Origin: Locusta migratoria
Taxonomy: Eukaryota; Arthropoda; Insecta; Orthoptera; Acrididae
Assembly (NCBI GenBank): GCA_026315105.1
Contig: CM048750.1
Span: forward strand, 75,692,297 to 75,756,296
DNA: 64,000 nucleotides
Direction: 5' to 3'
Numbering within the stretch: position 1 is the first letter of the stretch; every line of letters begins with the position of its first letter. The position numbers were made by a program, and so were the translations under genes. The notes beneath the pieces were generated by a model that saw nothing but the letters and a program-made list of their open reading frames with translations, was not told where the DNA came from and ran no database searches. This document shows positions 20,935-31,849 of this stretch, piece after piece.

Positions 20935-22318
20935 CACTACTGGTCATTAAAATTGGTACACCAAGAAGAAATGCAGATGATAAACGGGTATTCATTGGAC
21001 AAATATATTATACAAGAACTAACATGTGATTACATTTTCATGAAATTTGGGTCCATAGATCCTAAGAAATCCGTACCCAGAACAACCACCTCTGGTCTTA
21101 ATTACGGCCTTGATACGCCTGGGCATTGAGTCAAACAGAGCTTGTATGGCTTGTACAGGTACAGATGCCCATGCAGTTTCAACACGACACCACAGTTCAT
21201 CAAGAATAGTGACTGGCGTATTGTGACGAGCCAGTTGCTTGGCCACCATTGACCAGAGGTATTCAGTTGTTGAGGGATCTGGACTGGGCAGCAGTCGAAC
21301 ATTTTCCGTATGGAGAAAGGCCCGTACATGACCTGCAACATACGGTCGTGCATTATCCTCCTGAAATGTAGGGTTTCGCAGGGATCAAATGAAGTGTAGA
21401 GCCATGGGTAACACATCTGAAATGTAACAGCCACTGTTCAGTGGCGTCGATACGAACAACAGGTGATCGATACGTGTAACCAATGGCACCCCATACCATC
21501 ACGCCGGGTGATACGCCAGTATGGCGATGACGAACACACGCTTCTAATGTGCGTTCATCGCGATGTCGCCAAACACGGATGCGACCATCATAACGCTGTA
21601 AAAAGAACCTGGACCCATACAAAAAAAATGACGTTTTACCTTTCGTGCTCCCAGCTTCGTCGTTGCTTACACCATCACAAGCGCTGGGATGCAGCGTCAA
21701 GGGTAACCAGAGCCATGGTCTCCAAGTTGATAGTCCATATTGCTGCAGATGTCGTCGAACTGTTCTTGCAGATGGTTGTTGCCTTGCAAACGTCCCCATC
21801 TGTTGACTCAGGGATCGAGACGTGGCTGCACGATCCGTTACAGCCATGCAGATAAGATGCCTGTCATCTCTGTCGATAGTGATACGAGGCCGTTGGGATC
21901 CAGCACGGCGATCCGTATTGGCCTCCTGAATCCACCGATTCCATATTCTGCTAACAGTCATTGGATAGTGACCAACGCGAGCAGCAATGTCGCGATACGA
22001 CAAACCGCAATCCCGATAGGCTACAATCCGACCTTTATCAAAGGCGGAAACATGACGGTACGCATTTCTCCTCCTTAAACGAGGCATCACAACAACGTTT
22101 CACCAGGCAACGCCGGTCAACTGCTGTTTGTGTATGAGAAATCAGTTGGAAATTTTCCTCATGTCAGCACGTTGTAGGTGTCGCCACCGGCGCCAACCTT
22201 GTGAGAAAGGTGTGAGAAACTAATTATTTGCATATCACAGCATCTTCTTCTTGTGGGTTAAATTTCGCGTCTGTAGCACGTCATCTTCGTGGTGTAGCAA
22301 TTTTAATGGGCAGAAGTG
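20935..22318 (-). mobile_element. Tc1-like DNA transposon, nearly full length (1384 bp)
   Basis: TIRs are CACTACTGGTCATTAAAATT at the left and, inverted, CACTTCTGCCCATTAAAATT at the right, each flanked by TA (20933-20934 and 22319-22320). The interior is a single minus-strand transposase gene with untranslated flanks. Length, TIRs and TA duplication fit a complete Tc1-like element of a type I associate with locusts and other insects. The transposase is broken. Confidence 0.95.
21019..22090 (-). pseudogene. Tc1-like transposase, defective
   Basis: The start at 22090 gives MMPRLRRRNAYRHVSAFDKG. Two helix-turn-helix units follow (GRIVAYRDCGLSYRDIAARV, MTVSRIWNRW; then SRSLSQQMG..SARTVRRHL), then RVWRHRDERTLEACVRHRHT and GVMVWGAIGY. 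The first catalytic Asp (normally SDESRF) is replaced: the sequence reads YGSRFFLQ. After residue 245 the frame shifts; the second Asp survives out of frame in FQEDNARPYV, and the C-terminus resumes in LWSMVAKQLARHNTPVTILD. A length of about 340 residues would be expected. The missing Asp and frameshifts make it inactive, while the TIRs remain usable in principle by a related enzyme. Confidence 0.92.
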
Positions 22319-22467
22319 TACATGCCGAACCACCACCAGTGGGGTGCTCTCGTTACGATTATCGTCAGTTTCGAACGTGTACTGCTGATGAACCCTGACC
22401 TTCAGGTAGCTCCAGAGCCGAAAGTCCTCTAGGACCAAATGGCGGTGATATCTGTGGCTAATCAGTT

Positions 22468-22669
22468 GCCGGCCGCGTTGGCCGAGGGGACTGAGGCGCT
22501 CCAGTCACGGTCTGCACGGCCACTACGGTTGGGGGTTCGAATCCCCCCTCGGGCATGGATATTTGTGCCGTCCTTAGTCTTAGGTAGTTCATAAGTAGTT
22601 TGTAAGCTTAGGGACTGATGACCCCGTAGTTAAGTCCCATAAGTTCTACAAACATTTGAACATTTTTTT
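22468..22669 (+). mobile_element. SINE family A, full length
   Basis: Near-consensus copy. 11-bp duplication GCTAATCAGTT at 22457-22467 and 22670-22680. Confidence 0.92.
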
Positions 22670-22757
22670 GCTAATCAGTTTGGAACAATCCAGTAATATA
22701 ACAGTTTCTGCAAATGTGGTGCTGAGTATCCGAGTGTCCTGATGATCATTTTTATTC

Positions 22758-22956
22758 AAATGTTCAAATGTTTGTTAAGCTTATGGGACTTAACTTCGGG
22801 GTCATCAGTCCCTAAACTTACAAACTACTTAACAACTACCTTATACTAAAGACGGCACAAATATCCATGCCCGAGGGGGGATTCGAACCCCCGACCGTAG
22901 TGGCCGTGCAGACTGTGACTGGAGCGCCTCAGTCTCCTCGGCCACCGCGGCCGGCT
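22758..22956 (-). mobile_element. SINE family A, full length
   Basis: Near-consensus minus-strand copy. A TCATTTT-type duplication with one mismatch flanks it. Confidence 0.88.
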
Positions 22957-22978
22957 CATTTTAATTATGGACCTATGT

Positions 22979-23161
22979 AACTCTGTGCGGCAATGGCCGA
23001 GCGGTTCTAGGCTCCTTGTCGGAGACTGCGGGGTATCCCCTGCCGGAGGGTCGAGAACTTCCTTGAGCAACTGTCTGTTGTCGTTAAGTTAGTTTAAGTA
23101 TTTTGTATGTCTGGCGACCGAGTACTTTGGTTCCATACACTTACAACATTTGAACATTTCA
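22979..23161 (+). mobile_element. SINE family C-like, old copy
   Basis: Head GGCAATGGCCGAGCGGTTCT, a decayed B box, and a body with GTTAGTTTAAGTATTTTGTA. A diverged 13-bp duplication (TATGGACCTATGT at 22966-22978; TATGAACCTACGT at 23162-23174) has 11 of 13 matches and indicates age. Confidence 0.8.
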
Positions 23162-23174
23162 TATGAACCTACGT

Positions 23175-23504
23175 CACGAAGAGACCTGGTAGTTTACATA
23201 ATGTACTTTTACTTAAAAGAGAAGGTGAGCATATGAGAGCGTGCCCTTATACAGCCACTTACGCTGCTGATGGGCCCTGATGAAGTTTTCCACGCGTGCG
23301 CAGCTGGTGCGTGCCCGCTTTACTCGGCTGCTAACAATTGCTGCGTGGGCGGCTAATGGGTTACTGCGGGCGGCGTGGGAGGCAGCGGCGCGAGCCTGTG
23401 GCCGGGGAAACACACGGCGGACCGCAGCGCTGTGCGGCGGCTGCCGATACGTCGCACTTCAAACTGATGACGTGTAGGATAGGCGTAAGTGTGACGTAAC
23501 ACCA
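23175..23504. other. Unassigned, GC-rich at 23280-23450
   Basis: CpG-rich (GCGGGCGGCGTGGGAGG, CACACGGCGGACCGC). Frames of 62-66 codons on both strands have no recognised domain. Confidence 0.3.
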
Positions 23505-23514
23505 CGATTTTTAT

Positions 23515-23640
23515 AAGTGGGTTACACCCGCATCCAGACATCCTGATTTAGTTTCACCGTGTTTTCCCCAACTCACTCTAGGAAAATTCAGAGTTGGTTC
23601 CTTTCTAAGGGCAACGCCGGTTAGCTTCCCCACACTGAAA
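23515..23640 (+). repeat. SINE type S2, headless fragment
   Basis: CATCCTGATTTAGTTTCACC and CAACTCACTCTAGGAAAATT correspond to the body of the S2 copy at 1925-2150. Confidence 0.6.
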
Positions 23641-23877
23641 AGGAAACAAAAAAGTCGCACTTGCCTGTTTCACGGCCCACTTTAGGTTTTCCAGTAGTTT
23701 TGTGATTGGTTCTTTCCAAATATTTCGGGCAAAAATTATAAAAATATAAATAATGTAAAAGAAACCAAACAATGTAAAAATCGCCTATAGATTTGGAAGT
23801 AATAAAATGTCCGGAATCTGCTAAAAAAGAGACATTCTTGAAATTCAGTGCCGAGAATGCCGCTTGAATCAATGAGC

Positions 23878-24066
23878 CGTGGTAAAGTCCTCCAGCGTTC
23901 AGAGGCGCCCAATTGCGGGGCGCGCCGCTGTTCGCCGTCGGAGGTTCGAGTCCTCTCTCGGGCATGGCTGTATTTGTCGTCGTTATCATAAGTTAGTTTA
24001 AGTAGTTTGTAAGCCTAGGAACTGATGACCAGAGTAGTTTGGTCCCACAGATTTACAAACATGTGA
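23878..24066 (+). mobile_element. SINE family C
   Basis: GTCGGAGGTTCGAGTCCTC and GACCAGAGTAGTTTGGTCCC define family C. The head is diverged (CCGTGGTAAAGTCCTCCAGC). No good target duplication. Confidence 0.8.
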
Positions 24067-24198
24067 ACATTTTAATCATAATGAATTTCTTTTGAACAAA
24101 TCATATCGTAAATCATTCCTGATCTCGAAACGTTTATGGACGATATCATTACAAATATACCGTTCTGATAATATCTATGCACTAAATAAATAATGTTG

Positions 24199-24860
24199 TT
24201 AAATAGTTCTCAGTCTCTGTTGCAGTATTCTTTATTACTCCAAGTACGCGTTTTGCGCTGTTAGCGCATCATCAGACTGGAAACAGCAAATGCTTTATTA
24301 CAGTCATCATCAGACTGCAAAAAAATGCTTTATTACAGTCCGTGTACCTGGCGGGCAGCGAATCTAATGTGGTTAAGGTGAGTAAATTTTGAAAAGTCAG
24401 ACTTACTTGGGCAGAGATGGAACCACAGAACTATCTAAATATGTGGTGGATAGTTCTGTGGCTCCATCTCCGCCTAAGTAAGTTTGACTTTTCAAAATTT
24501 ACTCTCCTTAGCCACATTAGATTCACTGCCCGCCAGGTACACGGACTGTAATGAAGCATTTGTCTGTTTCCAGTCTGATGATGCGGTAACAGCGCTTAAC
24601 GCGTAATTGGAGTAATAAAGAATATTGCTTGTTTTGTTTGTTTGTATAGCTTATGCGACTTAACCACGGGGTCATCAGTCCCAAGACTTACAAACTACTT
24701 ACGAACTAGCTAACACTAAGGACGGCACAAATATCCATGCCCGAGGGGGGATTCGTACCCCCGACCGTAGTGACCGTGCAGACCGTGACTGGAGCGCCTC
24801 AGTCCCCTCGGCCACCGCGGCCGGCAAAGAATATTGCAACAGAGAGTGAGAATTATTTAA
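24199..24860. repeat. Fold-back repeat with about 235-bp arms and hammerhead-like core; split by a SINE
   Basis: The left arm starts at 24199 (TTAAATAGTTCTCAG); the right arm ends at 24860. The loop is near 24434-24450. The right arm carries CTGATGATGCGGTAACAGCG then CTTAACGCG (24575-24605). The left arm on the minus strand has CTGATGATGCGCTAACAGCG then CAAAACGCG, with a perfect TGCGCT/AGCGCA stem II. The position of the conserved GAAA reads AAAA or TTAA, so catalysis is unlikely. A family A SINE at 24629-24825 splits the right arm. Confidence 0.7.
24629..24825 (-). mobile_element. SINE family A inside fold-back arm
   Basis: Full-length copy with a 12-bp duplication AAAGAATATTGC at 24617-24628 and 24826-24837. 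The arm sequence continues on both sides, so the SINE is younger than the fold-back. Confidence 0.93.
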
Positions 24861-24935
24861 TTAATCAGCACAGTTTCTGCATCAGCCGCCACCACCACCA
24901 TCATGGAATGGAATGAAAAAATATTGTCTCGGAGC

Positions 24936-25125
24936 CGCGGCGGAATAGTCGTGCGCACTGAGGCTGCTGTGGTGAGCGCGGACGTTCGGCGTCGGAGTTT
25001 CCAGTCCTCCCTCGAGCATGGATATATGTTGTCATTAGGTTAGTTCAACTTAGGGTGAGTAGTTTGTAACTTAGGGACTAGAAACCAAGCAATTAAGTAC
25101 CATAGATTTACAAACACTTTTTTTT
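24936..25125 (+). mobile_element. SINE family C, diverged
   Basis: Head GCCGCGGCGGAATAGTCGTG, B box altered to GGAGTTTCCAGTCCTCC, 3' body and ATTTACAAACAC, followed by a T-run. Confidence 0.75.
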
Positions 25126-25440
25126 TCTCTCTGACCGTATTTTAAGAAAGCCGAAATAATATGATATTTCAGAGTTTTAACTTTGACAAACGTACTCTTG
25201 TTTGAGCTTTTACTTCTTGAAACTATTATTTTAATACCTTTTCCATGTTTTAATTATCGTTTTTCGTTATATTATTATCACCTGTCCGTGGCAGTTATTT
25301 GTCGTCTTTTTACAGTTTATTGTCTTCGGTCTAGGTAAAATAAAGTGACAGTGGGAAAGAACGATTACTTTTCAAATGTATCTAAAACGGTGCGAGTTAG
25401 GGGGAAAAAAAGGACACACACATAAGAGAGCAAATTAATA
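25126..25440. other. No recognised gene or element
   Basis: AT-rich, no motif. Confidence 0.4.
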
Positions 25441-25700
25441 TTCTTGTCGGGTGTCCCGTCGGATCGTCAAATCGTCTGGACACATTTCTGCGTACCACCT
25501 GGCCGCCATCTTCAGGTGAGAGAGCTGATGCTGAGTCTCGTCGGAAACTGAAGTCATGCCGTATTCGGAGGCCTTATATGGGCCGCGAAGTACTGACAGC
25601 GCGTGCGCCAGCAAGTCTTAGCTGCGCCCAACGAGCTTAAATTTCATAGGTTGGCGATAGGTCCGCCATGTTTGAGGCAAATTGAACTGGCGTCTCCCAT
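25440..25700 (-). repeat. PLE-LTR-like region with hammerhead-like core
   Basis: On the minus strand at 25518-25481: CACCTGAAGATGGCGGCCAG then GCAGAAATGTGTCC, the CTGAAGATGG..GAAAT layout. A segment near 25615-25660 (CCCAACGAGCTTAAATTT) recurs inverted near 27575-27610, next to a Penelope-type endonuclease fragment. The two may therefore belong to one element. Confidence 0.45.
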
Positions 25701-26444
25701 GTTATTTGGAGTATCAGCTGACAGCTGGTATGCCACACCCACTAGAGAATTTTACCTACTTACACAGTTTTAAATAAAAAATTGACTAATGAATACAGAT
25801 GTGCATGCAGTTCCGTCGGTGTCTCCAGACTTTATCAAAGCTGGGAATTGATGAACCAGATAGTGTAGTTCCTCAAAATGCGGTAATGAAATCTCACGAA
25901 AATGTCAGTAATACACTTCCAGTTTGAAGTATAACAGTTAGCTGAGGTTTCGTCCATAAACGAAAGTGCCACTTTGAAAATATTTGTGTTAAATATAATG
26001 CGAGTTCATAGTCTAAAAGTACTGCGAAACTTATGCAGTGGACAGTAATTGTGATGATGAACAATCATGGATTTGCATCTGTTGTTAGTGTTGTAACAAC
26101 TGCTTTCATAAAGTCTAGTACACATTTATTTGGTGCTTATTAATAGTATTATGTCCACATACTCGTAAAATTGTGGTTAAACGGTTTGGTTGTGAAGTTT
26201 GTTTGACGAAATTGGAGTACAAAGACGAAAGTTCCAACGAAATATTGCCGTTAAAATGCGCCTGAGTCAGCTACCACGAAAGCATTCCACCCCGAAATAA
26301 GGCGTCATTAATAACTTTCGTTGTTATCATGCTGGAACAAGTTAAGTTTGGTGGAACAAATCTGAATACAAAGACGAAAGTAACAACAGAATACTGCAAT
26401 CAAAAATGCGCCTGGGTGAGCTGCCACAGAAGTATTTTATTTAT
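25701..26444. other. No recognised gene or element
   Basis: A short direct repeat (ACAAAGACGAAAG followed by CAACGAAATATTGC or CAACAGAATACTGC) occurs at about 26220 and 26360. Otherwise no motif. Confidence 0.35.
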
Positions 26445-26930
26445 TTATTGTTTTTTTTTTTTCTGTTCCATAGGACCCAATTGAGGAGTGAGACTCCATG
26501 GTCATGGAACAAGTCATTACATTAATTGTTACACAAGAATGGTAATAGAAAATTTTTAAGTAGTCCTTTACACACGACAATCTTAAGACAAAGTGAAAAG
26601 AATCAACAAAGAAAAAATTAATTAGCTTAATTGTATAACTTTTCTAGGAGTTCCTCGACAGAATACAAGGAGTGAGCCATGGGGTAACTCTTCAATTTAG
26701 ATTTGAAAGCGTGTGGATTAGTGCTAAGGTTCTTTAGTTCTTGTGGCAGCTTATTGAAAATGGATGCCGCAGAATACTGTACCCCTTTCTGCACGAGTGT
26801 TAAGGTGGTTTGATGCAAACGTAGATTAGACTTCTGTCTAGTATTCACAGAGTGAAAGCTACTAACTCGTAGAAATAAGCTGATATTATTAACAACAACG
26901 AAATAACCTGTTGTCAATAACTTATATTGT
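26445..26930 (-). pseudogene. LINE 3' end: C-terminal protein segment and A-rich tail
   Basis: The 96-codon frame includes VNTRQKSNLRLHQTTLTLVQ then KGVQYSAASIFNKLPQELKN and FKSKLKSYPMAHSLYSVEE. This block (NTRQK..L..KG..Y....FNKLP..IK....FK..LK) is found at the C-terminus of a Jockey/CR1-type non-LTR group, distinct from the CR1-like copies elsewhere in the window. The 3' flank ends in a T-run (A-rich on the minus strand) near 26445-26462. Everything upstream is missing, typical of 5' truncation during target-primed insertion. Confidence 0.7.
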
Positions 26931-27723
26931 TACCGCACTCATATACGTAAATATTTGTTACAAAGAACACTAACATTTAACAGCGGAAAAATTCCGGCTG
27001 TTACTATTGCTTCCACGCTTTCTATGATTGCATGTCAAGCATGCTTGATAAATATTGTCAACAACAAAATGAAAATATTTTTAAAGGAGGTGAAGACACT
27101 CAAAAGTATTCATTTTATTTTATCATTCAACAGATGAGACACTCTTCCATTAACAACAGCAGCAACAGAAGAAGAAACACACAGACACTACGCAGAAGAC
27201 TAAGCCTTTTTATGATGTTTACTTCAAGGGAACTGCAAAATAGGTCATCTGAAGCTTCACTCTTGGGGGAACTATGTGCCATTAGCCAGGAATTTTATTT
27301 GTGTATAGTCAGACAGAAATCAAACAAGGCAAAACAGCTGGTGTTCTTGTTTGAAACATTTGTCGTTTTCTTGGATTTGTGTATTTAAATGCTGAAATGC
27401 TTTAGGCATATTTCAGAAGCAAAAATTGTACAGAAAATATACACTAAATACATCACTCCACTTTCAGCAACAACATACGATGGACAGACTCCTCTCAATT
27501 ATACTGACCACCGATAATACGGCGCCCGAGTTTACACAGGTTGCCGCAAAGAGCGCTGTAACGCGTGTGTTAGCCACTCATAAATTTAAGCTCGTTGGCT
27601 GCGCACCTCCACCGCAAGCAGTCAATGCAGCGTCTCAGTGGAAATAATGGCAGGAACGATATATCGCAGTACATGCGCTAGTTGGCACAGGTGGAGAAAA
27701 GAGTGTGCTTTTTTCTAACATTA
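26931..27723. other. No gene recognised; possible PLE LTR at 27540-27720
   Basis: Frames of 60-118 codons at 26955-27388 show no family signature. The part next to 27724 probably belongs to the Penelope-like element. Confidence 0.35.
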
Positions 27724-27913
27724 GACAAAACCGGATTCTACATGATAGAGGGAAACCCTTGTGTCGATTGATCAAATCGTCCGCTAACCTAATCTCAATC
27801 GACTCCTTTAAAACGCAATTCCAATAGCGAGATGCAAGAGCAAGTACACGTGCTTCATCATACGTTATTCTGAGTCCTTCGGTTAGTCAATGCTCAGCTA
27901 CTGCAGACTTATC
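27724..27913 (-). pseudogene. Penelope-like GIY-YIG endonuclease C-terminal fragment
   Basis: The minus strand reads DKSAVAEH, stop, LTEGLRITYDEARVLALASR, YWNCVLKESIEIRLADDLIN and RHKGFPLS. The pattern KSAVAEH..TGH.I.F....VLA....YW....KE.IEI....NL.NRD.G..L is the GIY-YIG domain end of Penelope-like elements. One in-frame TGA replaces a codon after AEH. The reverse transcriptase is absent upstream. Two related fragments occur at 4561-4678 and 34906-35110, with sequence differences that indicate separate families or old divergence. Confidence 0.78.
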
Positions 27914-28788
27914 AGGTTACAACAAACGACTTTGACTGTGGTGCTCGATGTATAAGTCATTACGTAATCGCATAAGAGAGTAAAGTTGTAGAGAATTTTG
28001 TACTCTACAGTTACGTTTATTCAGTTTTCGTCTCACATGAATAGTTACGCCATTGTTTTTATTTCAGTTTCGAGCCGACAAAGGCGCTCACAACGACCCA
28101 ATTTTAGTGTTACTACCGCAAACTGATATGGTCACAAAAAAGCCTCGGATTATGTGCTCCATCTCTAATGAGCACGATGTCGACGGAATGTTAAACTCTA
28201 ATCTTTCTTCCTTCCTCGAATTTACTCATGTTCTGAAAAAGCAAAACAGCTTGAAATAGTGGAAATATGCAGTTTAAATTTACAGAAGATGTTCATTGGT
28301 ATGTTCTGAAGAAATGATTACCATTCCAATCACGTCGGTTCAGCATGTGTCCTGTTGCCCTGTAAGCACAGGATCCACTACGGGCACTGAGAACTTATTG
28401 GTGCATGATGGCGCCAATGCGCATAAGGCGCGATGGCTCCCTGTGGTACAGCAATCCATGCTGCATTCACCTGGAAACAAACTTCATCTGTGATGGCATC
28501 TGTCACAGTGCTGTACGAGGGCGACGCATGCCCATGGGGTGCATAGTAAGGGTTAATAAAAATTTTAAATTTTCATACGTATTTCGCTCAGCCTGGTGGC
28601 CAGGTCGAGTCACGGACAGTGCCGCATGCTTGGTGCTGGAAGTTTCCACATGCATGTTCACGTTTCCACATGCATGTTCCCGACATGTGCCCGTCGATTC
28701 GGTACTCCTTGGTGGCTCGGTTCTGCTGACGAGGGAACACCCTCAGAACCGAGCCACCAATCATGGTGGTCACGTGGGGCACGATGTG
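27914..28788. other. Unassigned, contains a perfect 17-bp-arm hairpin
   Basis: A hairpin at 28710-28761 has arms TTGGTGGCTCGGTTCTG and its exact complement around an 18-base loop. The 68- and 141-codon frames have no recognised domain. It may be part of an unrecognised repeat. Confidence 0.35.
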
Positions 28789-28796
28789 CTGAGACC

Positions 28797-29070
28797 CAGT
28801 GGCGTAACTATGGGGGGGGGGGGGGGATGAAGGGGATAGAACCCCCCTCCAGAACCCTAAAGAAAAAAAATGAATTGTATAACAGCAATCTGGTAAAGGT
28901 AAAGATTGGAAACTCGGGGTGTTTTACCATAAGCTTTCATTGGATGGGAGTGAATTAATCTTCAACGGGAGTGGTAGATGGTAATCTGTCTGAAAACTGA
29001 CTAAAATTTTTCTCATCAAGCAGATCTATCCCCCCCCCTCACCCAAAGCCAAGTCCTAGTTACGACACTG
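28797..29070. mobile_element. hAT-type MITE (274 bp)
   Basis: Terminal inverted repeats CAGTGGCGTAACTATGGG and, inverted, CAGTGTCGTAACTAGGAC. An exact 8-bp target duplication CTGAGACC lies at 28789-28796 and 29071-29078, the hAT hallmark. No coding capacity. G-run and C-run tracts lie just inside the two ends and complement each other. Confidence 0.92.
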
Positions 29071-29647
29071 CTGAGACCTGAACGACAAACTGAAGATCAG
29101 ATGCTCTTTCGCCCCGGCCTGACTAGACGTGCTCCCTTGAGACCCAATCATACCTTAATTTTTCCTCAAGATGTACCTCCAGGGGCAGGCGTCGACCTCC
29201 CCCGAGTCCCGGTTAGTACTTTGTACCAGTTAATAAGCCCTGGTTGCAAAATACTAGCGCGAATTACTTACAAATGGAAAAACTTGTTGAATCCGACTTC
29301 GGGGAAGATCAGTTTTGATTTATGAGAAATGTAGGAACATGGGAGGCAATACTCACATTACGACTTATCTTAGAAGATAGGCTGAGGAAAGGCAAACCTA
29401 CGTTTTTAGCGTTTGTAGATTTGGGAAAAGCTTTCTACAACGTCGACTGGAATGCACTCTTCCCAATTCTGAAGGTAGCAGGGGTAAAATTAGGGAGCGA
29501 AGAGTCATATTCAACCTATACAAAAACCAGACAGCAGTCAAAGGGCAAGAAAGAGAAGCAGAGGTTGGGAAGAGAGTAAGACAGGGTTGTAGCCTTTCCC
29601 CAATGTTGTTAAATCTGTACATTAAGCAAGCAGTGAAGGAATGCAAG

Positions 29648-29836
29648 CCGGCCGTGGTTGGCGAAGGGATTGAGGCGCTCCAGTCTGCACGGCCACTAAG
29701 GTCGGGGGTTCGAATCTACCCTCGGGCATGGATATTTGTGCCGTCCTTAGGGTAAGCTAGTTGATAAGTAGTTTGTAGGTGTAGGGACTGATGACCCCGT
29801 AGTTAAATCCCATAAGCTATACAAACATTTGATTTT
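29648..29836 (+). mobile_element. SINE family A in RTE-like LINE
   Basis: 14-bp duplication TGAAGGAATGCAAG at 29634-29647 and 29837-29850. The head lacks a few bases (CTCCAGTCTGCACGG). The host frame resumes after it. Confidence 0.92.
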
Positions 29837-30069
29837 TGAAGGAATGCAAGAAGAAATTTGGAGAGGGAATTAAAGTTCAGGGAGAAGAAATAAAAACTTT
29901 GCGATTTGCGGATAACATAGTAATTTTGTTAGAGACTGCAAAGGGTTTGGAAGAGTAATTGAATGGAATGGACAGTGTCTTGAAAGGAAGATATAAGATG
30001 AACATTAACAAGAGTAAAACGAGGGTAATGGAATGAAATGTCAGAAAATCAGGCGATGCTGAAGGAATT

Positions 30070-30273
30070 TATGATTATTAAAATGTTTGTAAATCTATCG
30101 GACCAAACTGCGTTGTCATCAGTCCGTAGCTTACAAACTATTTAAACTAAAGTAAACTAACCTAAGGACAAACACACACACCCATGCCCCAGGTAGGACT
30201 CGAATCTCCGACGGCGAGCAACTGCGCGCTCCGCAGCCAGGCGCCTTAGACCGCTCGGCTACTCCACCGCGGC
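30070..30273 (-). mobile_element. SINE family B in RTE-like LINE
   Basis: 11-bp duplication CTGAAGGAATT at 30059-30069 and 30274-30284. Near-consensus family B on the minus strand. Confidence 0.92.
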
Positions 30274-30393
30274 CTGAAGGAATTAGATTAGCTCATGAGA
30301 TAATAAAAGTAGTATATGAGTTTTGTTATTTGGGTAGCAAAGTCACTTCTCATGGCCGAAGTAGAGAAGAAATAAAATGCAAAATGGTTATGG

Positions 30394-31310
30394 TGTGCTA
30401 GTACTAGTTTTTAAGTGACTTCAGTTACAAAAAAACCATCAACTTCTTGAATGACCGTGACTTCGTACCCGCAGTTAACTAGCACCCCAGCAACAAAAAT
30501 TATAATGACCGTTAATACTAGTCTTCATATTCTTGTTACTAAAGTTCATCAAATTGATAAAATAATGAATTAATTAAAAATTAGATTCCACAGTAAGATC
30601 CAATAGATTGGCAAACTCTGAATCAAATTTTTTGATTTCATTTGCTACGATAGTCTGTGTTTATTCCATAGCTTGTCTATAACTGATATCGATATCGTAA
30701 CATCAATAATCGTGCCACTTTATTGACTCACGACTTTTGTGTAAGTCTTTTAGACCATATTCAAAAATCACTTCAGAATTACCATCACTTAAGAAAAATC
30801 ATTTACGCATCTTGATTCAATATTTAGAAATCGTAGACACTCATCAGTAACTTCTTTTTAAAACTTTATTATTTTAAATACATGTGACGTAAGTATTATC
30901 ACATAATTCAGTATTACAATTTACAATTGCAACGAGACTTTATCTCAACACGGAGTACAAAAAAAAAAACTAAACATTTTTTCATTTACATTTTTGTATG
31001 CATTGTTAATGTTTAAAGAAAAGTCAATCGCGGTCCGCAACAGCAGGCAATGTCTTCCAGTTCAGCGCCGCTAATCAACGGTAGCGATCAGCATTTTCTC
31101 GCTGACGTCGGCGGAGAACCCGTCACTCCGTACTGCTGCAGCACCGCCGTTACACATGAAACAAACAAAGGCGAATAAAATTCATACATTTATAAGTTCT
31201 CAAACATTAATAACATTCAAAACAATATATTCCGTCATTAATTACTGAATAACTGCGAAATTGAGCTTTATAAAGAAAATAGTGGACGGTTAAATACATG
31301 TCCCACTACA
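30394..31310. mobile_element. Possible solo LTR inside RTE-like LINE
   Basis: A 917-bp insert begins TGTGCTAGTACTAG and ends CCCACTACA, that is TGT..ACA as in LTRs. The flanking 5-mers TATGG and ATTGG could be a decayed target duplication. The host LINE sequence resumes directly after it. The insert has no protein frame and includes a GC-rich block at 31020-31150. LTR identity is inferred from ends and context only. Confidence 0.45.
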
Positions 31311-31849
31311 ATTGGAAGAAAAACATTTCTAAGGAAGCGAACCTGGGTTTGAATGATTGGAAATCCTTTCTGAAAGCATTTATCTGGAATGTAGCATTGT
31401 ATGGGAGTGAAACGTGGACAGTAAGGAATACAGACAAAAAGATGACAGAAGAATTAAGAAAATTAAATGGATAGATCACGTAACTAATGAGGAGTGCTCA
31501 ACAGAACTGGGGAGAAAAGAAATTTCTGGCGTATTCTGACTAAGAGAAGGGATAGGTTGGTGGGACACATTCTGAGATATCAAGAAATTGTCAACATAGA
31601 ACTAGAAGGAAATGTGTGTGGAGGGGGGTGGGGGGGTAAAAGTCTTAGAGGGAGACCGAGGAACGAATACAGTAAGCAGATTCAAAAGGATGTAAGTTAC
31701 CGAACGTATTCTCAGACGAAGAGACTTGCACAGGACAGGGTAGCGTAAAGAGCTTCATCAAAGTAGTCTGCGGCTGAAGACCACAACAAAACCAGATTCG
31801 GCAATAAAGGCAATTTTGATTTTACCATAACTTCACGCCTTCTCACTGA

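Larger units (their letters stand above)
29236..31793 (+). pseudogene. RTE-like LINE reverse-transcriptase region, interrupted three times
   Basis: In order: CKILARITYKW, GTWEAILTLRLILEDRLRKG, KPTFLAFVDLGKAFYNVDWN (palm motif A Asp in FVDLGKAF), RQGCSLSPMLLNLYIKQAVK, LRFADNIVILLE (FADD altered to FADN), MNINKSKTRVM, FCYLGSKVTSHGRSREEIKC and, after interruptions, LNRTGEKRNFWRILTKRRDR and LVGHILRYQE. The element matches the copy at 11.6-13.1 kb. Insertions are SINEs at 29648-29836 and 30070-30273 and a possible solo LTR at 30394-31310. The second catalytic Asp of FADD is Asn, and stops and frameshifts are present. Inactive. Confidence 0.9.

Noticed and set aside
22468..22560. Functional tRNA genes at the many A-box/B-box heads
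   Set aside because: Each head continues into the SINE body, is repeated many times with TSDs, and lacks a clean acceptor stem and anticodon loop.
28710..28761. Hairpin as a bacterial-type terminator
   Set aside because: No U-run follows and the window is eukaryotic.
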